Part shown: piece after piece, positions 1-5,734 of the stretch
How positions within the stretch are numbered: position 1 is the stretch's first letter
Layout: every line of letters starts with the position of its first letter
DNA from: an uncultured Parabacteroides sp.
GTDB taxonomy: Bacteria; Bacteroidota; Bacteroidia; Bacteroidales; Tannerellaceae
Direction: 5' to 3'
NCBI GenBank assembly: GCA_900770835.1
Contig: CAAGLQ010000273.1
Span: forward strand, 1 to 10,061
Length of the DNA: 10,061 nt
Program-made: the position numbers and the translations under genes
The notes under the pieces: generated by a model
What the model saw: the letters and a program-made list of their open reading frames with translations, nothing else
What the model was told of the DNA's origin: nothing
Databases searched by the model: none

Positions 1-20
1 ACACGACGCTCTTCCGATCT
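1..20. other. Illumina adapter remnant at contig end (artefact)
   Basis: These 20 bases are identical to the last 20 bases of the Illumina TruSeq read-1 adapter and end in the diagnostic GCTCTTCCGATCT. The reading frame of the first gene happens to stay open through them, but the residues they would encode do not fit that protein family, whereas the family match begins right after base 20. This is untrimmed library adapter joined to the end of the assembled contig, not genomic sequence, and it should be masked. Confidence 0.96.
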
Positions 21-1208
21 ATTGAGAAGAGAGAATGGGATGTACTGGAAAAGGGACTCAAGCAGCGCGTCAAGGCGCTCAACCTCTTCCTCAACGACAT
101 CTACCAAGAGAAAAGGATAATCAAAGATGGCATTGTGCCCCAGGAGTTTGTCTATGCCTCGAAGGGCTACCTACCCCAATGTGAAGGCATCGACCCTGCC
201 GGCCACGTACATGCCCACATTGCCGGTATCGACCTGGTGCAGGCACGCGATGGCCGCTGGCTCATCCTGGAGGACAACCTGCGCATCCCCTCGGGCGCCT
301 CTTACCCGATGATAGCACGCACCGTGACCCGCAAGGTGTCGCCCGAGACCTTCAGCGACAATGCCGTGGCCGACAACCGCGACTACGGCAACCTGCTCAA
401 GGAGATGATGGACGAGATGAACGGCGGACGGGGCATCAACGTCATCCTCACCCCCGGGCGCTACAACTCCGCCTTCTTCGAGCACTCCTACCTGGCCGAG
501 AAGACCGGAGCCACCTTGGCCTTCCCCGGCGACCTGATGGTTGAGAACGACATTGTCTATTACACCGGCCTCTGGAAAGAGAAGCAGCGGGTTGGCTGCA
601 TCTATCGCCGGGTGAGCGACGAGTATATGGATCCGTTGGTGTTCGAGCCCTCCTCGCTGCTGGGCGTGCCCAACCTGACGCAAGCCTACAGGAAGGGCAA
701 CGTAGCCTTGGTGAACGCCCTGGGCAATGGCGTGGCGGATGACAAAGGCATCTACTACTTCGTGCCCAAGATGATCAAATACTACCTCAACGAGGAACCG
801 ATCCTCCATAACGCCCCCACCTATCTGCCCTACTTCGAGGAAGACTATCGCTACATCCTCGACCATCTCTCCAACCTCGTGATCAAAGACGTGAGCGAGG
901 CGGGCGGCTATGGCGTCGTCTTCGGGCGAGACCTCACCGCCGAGAAGCTGGCCGAGCTGAAGCAGCTCATCATCGAGCAACCGCGCCGCTGGATCGCCCA
1001 GGAGGTGATCGACTTCAAAGACCTGGAGATCGTCGAGGGCAACGAGCGGGTGGAGCGCAAGGCCGACCTGCGTGCTTTCGTCATCACCGGCCGGGATACC
1101 AAGGTGTGGAAAAGCGGCCTGACCCGCTTCTCCCGCAATCCTAACTCCTTCGTGGTCAACTCCTCACAAGGCGGAGGTTTCAAAGATACCTGGGTCATGG
1201 AAAAATAA
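21..1208 (+). CDS. Circularly permuted ATP-grasp amidoligase (COG2308/DUF404-DUF407), 5'-partial
   Basis: Predicted ATP-dependent amide or peptide ligase of the circularly permuted ATP-grasp type 2 family. The true substrate is unknown. The frame is open from base 21 to the TAA at 1206-1208 (395 codons), and reads EKGLKQRVKALNLFLNDIYQ near its start, a typical stretch of the family's N-terminal region. Roughly the first 80-100 residues are missing beyond the contig end. A GTG at 135 should not be taken as the start, because family-like sequence continues upstream of it. Family hallmarks in order: LEDNLRIPSGASYPM, LTPGRYNSAFFEHSYLA, YRRVSDEYMDPLVFEPSSLL, VADDKGIYYFVPKMI, ADLRAFVITG, and the C-terminal NSSQGGGFKDTWV. 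The acidic, Asn and Arg residues of these motifs are those expected to hold ATP and metal. It is the first visible gene of the five-gene run. Fold and family are nearly certain from motifs; ligase activity is known for related ATP-grasp families and is inferred here. Confidence 0.93.
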   Translation: MEKREWDVLEKGLKQRVKALNLFLNDIYQEKRIIKDGIVPQEFVYASKGYLPQCEGIDPAGHVHAHIAGIDLVQARDGRWLILEDNLRIPSGASYPMIARTVTRKVSPETFSDNAVADNRDYGNLLKEMMDEMNGGRGINVILTPGRYNSAFFEHSYLAEKTGATLAFPGDLMVENDIVYYTGLWKEKQRVGCIYRRVSDEYMDPLVFEPSSLLGVPNLTQAYRKGNVALVNALGNGVADDKGIYYFVPKMIKYYLNEEPILHNAPTYLPYFEEDYRYILDHLSNLVIKDVSEAGGYGVVFGRDLTAEKLAELKQLIIEQPRRWIAQEVIDFKDLEIVEGNERVERKADLRAFVITGRDTKVWKSGLTRFSRNPNSFVVNSSQGGGFKDTWVMEK

Positions 1209-1222
1209 AGGAAAAAGTAAGC

Positions 1223-1250
1223 AAAACTCAAAATTCAAAACTCATAATTA
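1223..1250 (+). repeat. Imperfect tandem 14-bp repeat in intergenic gap
   Basis: Two adjacent units, AAAACTCAAAATTC (1223-1236) and AAAACTCATAATTA (1237-1250), match at 12 of 14 positions. They fill most of the 50-bp gap between the ATP-grasp and alpha-E genes. The high A+T content contrasts with the G+C-rich coding sequence either side. This may simply be low-complexity leader sequence that keeps the next start codon unstructured. No function is claimed. Confidence 0.5.
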
Positions 1251-1258
1251 TATTAGCT

Positions 1259-1957
1259 ATGGTCATGTGTTATACAATCCCCGCCAATAAAGCCAATCGC
1301 CTCTATTGGTTGGGACGGTACACCGAGCGCGTGTACATCAGTCTGCATTTATTACGCCGCTACTACGATCGGATGATCGACGGGCAACCCCAAGACTATG
1401 AGGAGTTCCATCAGCGGCTCGACTTCGGCAACCCCTATCCCGACAAGCAAAGCCTCCGCCTGGGATATATGTACGACGGCAACAACCCCGCCTCCCTCCT
1501 TGCCGAGCTGGTGGCGGCCAACGACAATGCCATCGTCTTGCGCGAAGAGATCAAGAGCGAGACCCTTTCCTATGTGCAGCTGTCGCTCTGCCTGATTCAA
1601 AAGGCTGCGGCTAAGCAAGAGACCAACATCACCAATCTGCAACCCATCACCGACTACCTGTTGGCCTTCTGGGGCTCCATCGACGAGCGGGTGTTCGACG
1701 ATCGCATCCGGCGCCTCCTGAAGATGGGCAAGCTGGTGGAGAACATCGACCTGCATATCCGCTTCGACTACCCATTCCACCGGGTTAAAGAGGCCTACGA
1801 GGAGCTGAAGAAACAGTTGGAGAACGAAGAGAGCATGTACGACCCCTCGCTCATCGAGCAGATCGACACCTGTCTCAACGAGGAGGCCTACAACAGCCGA
1901 GACCTCGCCTACAAGGGGAGGCTGCTCCGCTTCATCAATCACCTGATGTTGGTTTGA
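1259..1957 (+). CDS. Alpha-E domain protein (COG2307/DUF403), short form
   Basis: An all-helical protein of the alpha-E family, named for a conserved ER motif and almost always encoded beside a COG2308 ATP-grasp ligase. Its biochemical role is unknown; it is proposed to assist or complete the ligase reaction. The N-terminal signature is WLGRYTER at residues 17-24. The rest is mainly helical, with an acidic Lys/Glu-rich stretch near 178-195. At 232 aa it is clearly shorter than the roughly 300 aa usual in the family as I know it. The place where relatives carry a second LGRxxER-like motif reads MGKLVEN (156-162), so that copy looks eroded. The start at 1259 puts the motif at the family's usual distance from the N-terminus; ATG 1265 is an alternative. 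No Shine-Dalgarno sequence is seen, which is normal for Bacteroidota. It starts 50 bp after the ligase gene, on the same strand. Confidence 0.88.
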   Translation: MVMCYTIPANKANRLYWLGRYTERVYISLHLLRRYYDRMIDGQPQDYEEFHQRLDFGNPYPDKQSLRLGYMYDGNNPASLLAELVAANDNAIVLREEIKSETLSYVQLSLCLIQKAAAKQETNITNLQPITDYLLAFWGSIDERVFDDRIRRLLKMGKLVENIDLHIRFDYPFHRVKEAYEELKKQLENEESMYDPSLIEQIDTCLNEEAYNSRDLAYKGRLLRFINHLMLV

Positions 1958-1993
1958 CGCACGCCCCTTCATACCCGAAAAACAACACAAGAC

Positions 1994-2761
1994 ATGAAAC
2001 GATATTTATACAATTATCAAACCATCCTGCGCTTCAGCGCACCGGTTAGTCGTCATTGCTTTCGGTTGCGTTGCGTGCCCTGCGAGAACAGTTGCCAGCG
2101 GCTGCATAAGCAATCGCTCTTCCTTCACCCCTCCGACGAGGTGACGCACGAGACAGACGGCTGGGGTAACCCCATCCAGTATGGCAGCCGGATGGAGCCG
2201 CACGACAGCTTCGTCTTCGTCAGCCTCGGCGAGGCGGAGCTAAACCCCTATCGGCTGCCCGACGTGGAACCATCGCCCCTTTTCCGACTCCCCTCCAAGC
2301 TGACTGCGGCGACAGCCAGCATGGCGCAGATCGCGCAGGCATTCTTCCGGAGCACGGCGCACGGCCAAGCCCTCGCCCTCTCCGCCTGGGTCTATCAGCA
2401 CATGCGCTACCAGCCCGGCCTCACCCATCCCGCTACCACGGCGGCGGAGGCCCTGGCCTTGGGGCAAGGCGTCTGTCAAGACTATGCCCACATCCTCCTC
2501 GCCCTCTGCCGAGCCGCCCACATCCCCGCACGCTACGTCAATGGCTTCATCGAGGGTGAAGGAGCCACACACGCTTGGGTAGAGGTCTATGACAATGGAG
2601 CCTGGTGGGGGATCGACCCGACCCACAATCGCCCCATTGAATGGGGCTATATCAAGCTGTCGCACGGCAGAGACGCAGAAGATTGCCCCGTCAATCGGGG
2701 TGTCTTCATCGGCACAGCCACACAAATAGCGGAAATCCGCGTAATCGTAGAAGAATTATGA
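1994..2761 (+). CDS. Transglutaminase-like cysteine peptidase/acyltransferase with bacterial N-terminal domain
   Basis: Papain-fold transglutaminase-like protein (COG1305), 255 aa, the third member of the ATP-grasp/alpha-E/transglutaminase cluster. Residues 1-80 form the beta-rich bacterial transglutaminase N-terminal domain, with YQTILRFSAPVSRH near the start and GWGNP at 56-60. The catalytic core covers about 125-235, with the triad visible as Cys161 in QGVCQDYAH, His193 in THAWVEV and Asp208 in GIDPTHN. All three residues are present, so an active enzyme is expected. In this family that could mean isopeptide or peptide hydrolysis, or acyl transfer. No signal peptide is seen, so it probably acts in the cytoplasm. 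It lies 36 bp after the alpha-E gene, and its TGA stop overlaps the next ATG (ATGA at 2758-2761), indicating translational coupling. Homologous clusters exist in many bacteria, including the Mycobacterium tuberculosis Rv2409c-Rv2411c genes. The natural substrate is unknown. Confidence 0.92.
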   Translation: MKRYLYNYQTILRFSAPVSRHCFRLRCVPCENSCQRLHKQSLFLHPSDEVTHETDGWGNPIQYGSRMEPHDSFVFVSLGEAELNPYRLPDVEPSPLFRLPSKLTAATASMAQIAQAFFRSTAHGQALALSAWVYQHMRYQPGLTHPATTAAEALALGQGVCQDYAHILLALCRAAHIPARYVNGFIEGEGATHAWVEVYDNGAWWGIDPTHNRPIEWGYIKLSHGRDAEDCPVNRGVFIGTATQIAEIRVIVEEL

Positions 2762-3684
2762 TCCAAACAATCGTATCCAACGCATTGCCAATTGATGAGC
2801 GACTGCTCATCCAGAAACATACCCTCCGCCACGGAGAGGGCACCAAGCGAGTCTGCATCGTCACCGGCACACATGGCGATGAGCTGGAAGGCCAATACGT
2901 CTGCTTCCGGCTGAACCAAATCATCCGGGAACAGATCGAGCGGCTGAACGGCACCGTCGAGATCTATCCAGCGCTCAACCCATTGGGCATAGACTCCATC
3001 ACCCGGGGAATCCCCACCTTCGACCTCGATATGAACCGCATCTTCCCCGGCAACCCGGAGGGCACCATGCCTGAGCAAACCGCACACGCCATCCTACAAG
3101 ACCTGCGAGGAGCGGATATGGTAATCGACATCCATTCCAGCAACATCTTCCTTCGGGAGATCCCGCAGGTGCGCATCAACGTGCAGACCGCAGAGCGGTT
3201 AGTGCCCTATGCCCGCCTACTCAACGTCGATTTCATCTGGGTGCACGAGGCCGCCACCGTCCTGGAGGCCACCCTGGCTCACTCCCTGAACAGCGTCGGT
3301 ACCCCCACCTTGGTGGTTGAGATGGGTGTCGGTATGCGCATCAACCACGGCTACGGCAACCGGCTGGTGATGGGCATCCTCAACCTGCTGCACCACATGG
3401 GGCTATGGAGCGAGCCGCAAGAAGAGCTCTTCCTTAGCCGCCCCGTGCTCTCGCAGGGCGACCAAGTGGCCTTCCTCAACGCTGAGGCCAGCGGCATCTT
3501 CCTGACCGAGGTGCACAACAACATCGTCGTGGACGAGGGTGAGGAGATCGGCGCCATCGTCAGTCCCCTCACGGGCGACGTGCTCGAATCCGTCAAGGCA
3601 CCCTGCCACGGGCTGCTCTTCACCATTCGTGCCTATCCCGTTGTTTATCAGGGTTCTCTATTGGCACGCATTCACCGTTTATAA
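2758..3684 (+). CDS. M14-family AstE/AspA-type zinc amidohydrolase (intact active site)
   Basis: Homologue of succinylglutamate desuccinylase and aspartoacylase: zinc enzymes of the M14 carboxypeptidase fold that cleave N-acyl amino acids or related amides. The zinc site is visible as THGDE (His39, Glu42) and DIHSSN (His126). The catalytic Glu is Glu188 in VVEMG. Substrate-region motifs are ALNPLG (72-77) and DMNRIFPG (91-98). Residues about 245-305 form a C-terminal beta domain like that of AstE proteins. At 308 aa the length is normal. The frame is open back to 2641, but the ATG at 2758 is chosen because the upstream part only shadows the transglutaminase and family homology begins after it. 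That start overlaps the transglutaminase stop by ATGA. It is unlikely to be true AstE: no arginine succinyltransferase pathway genes accompany it, and it sits with an amidoligase. I infer that it trims or recycles the product of the cluster. Confidence 0.9.
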   Translation: MIQTIVSNALPIDERLLIQKHTLRHGEGTKRVCIVTGTHGDELEGQYVCFRLNQIIREQIERLNGTVEIYPALNPLGIDSITRGIPTFDLDMNRIFPGNPEGTMPEQTAHAILQDLRGADMVIDIHSSNIFLREIPQVRINVQTAERLVPYARLLNVDFIWVHEAATVLEATLAHSLNSVGTPTLVVEMGVGMRINHGYGNRLVMGILNLLHHMGLWSEPQEELFLSRPVLSQGDQVAFLNAEASGIFLTEVHNNIVVDEGEEIGAIVSPLTGDVLESVKAPCHGLLFTIRAYPVVYQGSLLARIHRL

Positions 3685-3709
3685 CCACCCTCAAAAAAGA
3701 TCCAGCAAG

Positions 3710-4636
3710 ATGAAAAAAGAGACACTATTCAGCATGCCCTCCCCCTTCCGCGACACCTTCCACATCACCGGCTATCGCTTCGGCCAAGGTGCGAAAAGCT
3801 TAGCCATCGTGGGCGCCATGCGGGGAGATGAGATACAACAGCAATACATCTGCGCCCAGTTAGTGCGCCAGCTCGCTCAGTTGGAGCAACAGGGGCAGCT
3901 CGCCAGCGACCAAGAAATCCTCGTCATCCCCTCCGCCAATCCTTTCTCCATGAACATCGAGAAGCGCTTCTGGGCGATGGATGGGACCGACATCAACCGC
4001 ATGTTCCCCGGCTACGACCGGGGCGAGACCACGCAGCGCATCGCCTCAGCCCTCTTCGAGCAGATTAAGGGCTTCACCTATGGCATTCAGCTGGCCAGCT
4101 TCTACATCCCCGGCGACTTCGTGCCCCACGTCCGCCTCATGCGCACCGGCTATGAAGACACTGAGGGAGCCAAGCTGTTCGGTATGCCCTACATTACTCT
4201 GCGCCAGCCACTCCCCTTCGACACCACCCTGCTCAACTACAACTGGCAGATCTGGGAAACCAAGGCCTACTCCCTCTATGGCGGCATGAACGACGGTGTG
4301 GAAAGCCCCGTCACGGCAGAGATGATCGGCACGATCCTCCGCTTCGCCCAGCGCATCGGTCTCACCCGTAAGCCTGTGGTGGGCATTCCCGATTTCAACC
4401 CACAGGTCGTAGATGAATCCTCGCTCCTCCCCGTGCGCACACCGCAAGCCGGCATACTCTATCGGGTGAAGGCAGCTGGAGACAAGGTGCAGGAGGGGGA
4501 GCTGCTGGCCCGCATCATCGATCCTTATGAGGGCAGTGTCCGAGCCGAGATTACCTCACCCGCCGATGGCATCATCTTCTTTGCCCACAATAAGCCATTG
4601 GCATTAGCCAACACGTTGCTGTTCAATATACTATGA
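3710..4636 (+). CDS. M14 AstE/AspA-like paralogue lacking zinc ligands (predicted pseudoenzyme)
   Basis: Paralogue of the preceding gene, with the same length (308 aa) and domain order: NP motif at 77-78, DINRMFPG at 94-101, and a C-terminal beta domain from about 247. The catalytic centre is lost. The HGDE motif reads RGDE (Arg38, Glu41), the DIHSSN motif reads GIQLAS (Gln127 in place of His), and the VVEMG region reads SLYGGM, with no Glu. Zinc binding and hydrolysis by the usual mechanism are therefore unlikely. The frame is intact and the fold motifs are kept, so this looks like a selected non-catalytic protein rather than a decaying gene. It may act as a heterodimer partner, a substrate-binding subunit or a regulator of the active copy; this is inference. 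The ATG at 3710 is used because the upstream open frame overlaps the previous gene out of frame. The gap to that gene is 25 bp. Confidence 0.88.
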   Translation: MKKETLFSMPSPFRDTFHITGYRFGQGAKSLAIVGAMRGDEIQQQYICAQLVRQLAQLEQQGQLASDQEILVIPSANPFSMNIEKRFWAMDGTDINRMFPGYDRGETTQRIASALFEQIKGFTYGIQLASFYIPGDFVPHVRLMRTGYEDTEGAKLFGMPYITLRQPLPFDTTLLNYNWQIWETKAYSLYGGMNDGVESPVTAEMIGTILRFAQRIGLTRKPVVGIPDFNPQVVDESSLLPVRTPQAGILYRVKAAGDKVQEGELLARIIDPYEGSVRAEITSPADGIIFFAHNKPLALANTLLFNIL

Positions 4637-4660
4637 ATAAATGATTGCACTTTATATTAG

Positions 4661-4694
4661 TCATTAGAAAAAAGAGCATGAGAATCTCTAATGA
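4661..4694 (+). terminator. 8-bp inverted repeat after the five-gene run, possible weak terminator or operator
   Basis: TCATTAGA (4661-4668) and TCTAATGA (4687-4694) are perfect inverted repeats separated by 18 bases, 24 bp after the last gene of the run. The stem is A+T-rich, the loop long, and no clear run of T follows, so it is a poor intrinsic terminator by the usual rules. It could equally be a binding site. The position, directly between two transcription units, is the main reason for listing it. Confidence 0.3.
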
Positions 4695-4731
4695 GCGTTT
4701 CGGTTAATTATAAAAAATAATCTCTACAGAT

Positions 4732-4763
4732 TCTGTGCAAAGCCAGCTTTTATTGTACTTTCG
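4732..4763 (+). promoter_or_regulatory. Putative Bacteroidota-type promoter for the ThuA gene
   Basis: The -7 box candidate is TACTTTCG (4756-4763), one base off the Bacteroidota consensus TAnnTTTG. A TCTG at 4732-4735 lies 20 bases upstream, at the usual distance for the TTTG-like -33 element, and also has one mismatch. Transcription would start near 4770 and give a leader of about 15-21 bases. The surrounding gap is A+T-rich, and the next gene has a different codon style from the run before it, which supports a separate promoter here. Confidence 0.45.
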
Positions 4764-4784
4764 TAGTCATGATCAATAAAACGT

Positions 4785-5690
4785 ATGTGTATGAGAAGAT
4801 GGATTTTGATGTTATGGGCTGGTCTTTGTATAGGTGGTTTGATGGCACAAATCCCTATTAAAACTTTGTTGATTACCGGACAGAACAATCATAATTGGCA
4901 GGTGAGCCATGTTGTGCTAAAACGTATTTTGGAAAACTCCGGCCGTTTTCTGGTGGATTTTGCCATCTCGCCTTCCGTGGGGGAAGATATGTCAGGTTTT
5001 GTACTTAATTTTGATCCCTATGAGTTGGTCGTGTTGGATTACAATGGTGATGCTTGGCCAGAGGAGACCAATCGCCGTTTCTTGGAGTATGTGGCGAAAG
5101 GCGGAGGAGTAGTTGTTTACCATGCCTCGGATAATGCTTTTGCAGGTTGGCCTGCTTATAATCAGTTATGCGCATTAGGAGGTTGGGAGAATCGCAATGA
5201 GAATGTAGGCCCTTATGTTTATTGGCAGGCCGGTCAGCTGGTGAAAGACTATTCGTTAGGTGTAGGTGGATCTCATGGTAAGCAACATGCCTATGTGATG
5301 TCAGTTCGTGATACGGAGCACCCTATCGTAAAAGGATTGCCAGCGCAATGGAAACACGGACAGGATGAACTCTACGACAGGATGCGAGGACCAGGTAATA
5401 TTCAAGTTTGTCTCTATACCGCTTTTTCCACAAAGGAAACAGGTGGATCCGGTCGGGAAGAACCCCTAATTTTCACGGTCGATTATGGTAAGGCACGTAT
5501 TTTCCATACGATGTTAGGCCATGCAGGTGAGTCGGAAGAACATTCACCTGCGATGCAATGCACCGGTTTTCAGGTGACGTTACTGCGAGGGGCGGAATGG
5601 GCTGCTACCGGCGAGGTGACGCAACCCGTCCCTGCTGATTTTCCGACAGCGCAACAAGCAACTTTCCGTTTGGACTACAAGGAGAAATAG
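4785..5690 (+). CDS. Secreted ThuA-domain (trehalose utilisation-like) protein
   Basis: ThuA-like protein with the class I glutamine amidotransferase-like fold, 301 aa from the ATG at 4785 or 299 aa from 4791; which start is used cannot be decided. The N-terminus is a signal peptide: Arg-Arg, a hydrophobic core to about residue 19, and a cleavage site after LMA before Gln22. Export to the periplasm or surface is therefore expected. ThuA signatures follow: LLITGQNNH (28-36), YELVVLDYNGDAW (79-91), GGGVVVYHASDNAF (106-119), GGSHGKQH (161-168), DTEHPIVKGLP (176-186), DELYDRM (194-200) and ARIFHTMLGH (237-246). The usual nucleophile-elbow Cys of amidotransferases is absent, as in other ThuA proteins, with His113 nearby. 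Secreted ThuA proteins in Bacteroidota often sit with glycan-related genes, but the reaction is not established. Codons end in T more often than in the five genes upstream, and it converges on the minus-strand operon with a 44-bp gap. Confidence 0.88.
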   Translation: MCMRRWILMLWAGLCIGGLMAQIPIKTLLITGQNNHNWQVSHVVLKRILENSGRFLVDFAISPSVGEDMSGFVLNFDPYELVVLDYNGDAWPEETNRRFLEYVAKGGGVVVYHASDNAFAGWPAYNQLCALGGWENRNENVGPYVYWQAGQLVKDYSLGVGGSHGKQHAYVMSVRDTEHPIVKGLPAQWKHGQDELYDRMRGPGNIQVCLYTAFSTKETGGSGREEPLIFTVDYGKARIFHTMLGHAGESEEHSPAMQCTGFQVTLLRGAEWAATGEVTQPVPADFPTAQQATFRLDYKEK

Positions 5691-5734
5691 CACAGTATAG
5701 CTTTAAAGAGTTCACGTCGGATTGAAAGGGTAAT

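Noticed and set aside
171..980. A 269-codon open frame on the minus strand
   Set aside because: It lies entirely opposite the well-supported ATP-grasp gene. Its low-complexity Val/Gly/His-rich product is what the complement of C/G-ending codons yields, and no family motif is present.
135..1208. Taking the GTG at 135 as the start of the ATP-grasp gene
   Set aside because: Family-specific sequence (EKGLKQRVKALNLF and onward) continues in the same frame up to base 21, so the gene is truncated by the contig end rather than starting at 135.
2641..2757. N-terminal extension of the first M14 protein into the transglutaminase gene
   Set aside because: The extension is Arg/His-rich out-of-frame shadow of the transglutaminase coding sequence. 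Homology begins at the ATG at 2758, which forms a normal ATGA overlap.
3539..3709. N-terminal extension of the second M14 protein into the first
   Set aside because: The extra 57 residues are an out-of-frame reading of the upstream gene. Starting at 3710 gives the same length as the paralogue.
3710..4636. Calling the second M14 gene a pseudogene
   Set aside because: The frame is intact over its full length, non-catalytic motifs are kept and codon use is like its neighbours. Only the active-site residues are lost, which fits a pseudoenzyme better than gene decay.
2758..4636. Arginine succinyltransferase (AST) pathway genes
   Set aside because: The AstE-like proteins are not accompanied by astA, astB, astC or astD homologues, and the neighbours are amidoligase-cluster genes.
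5691..5734. Bidirectional terminator between the convergent genes
   Set aside because: I could not find a convincing inverted repeat; GAAAGGG and TTTTCCC are not complementary in the required orientation.
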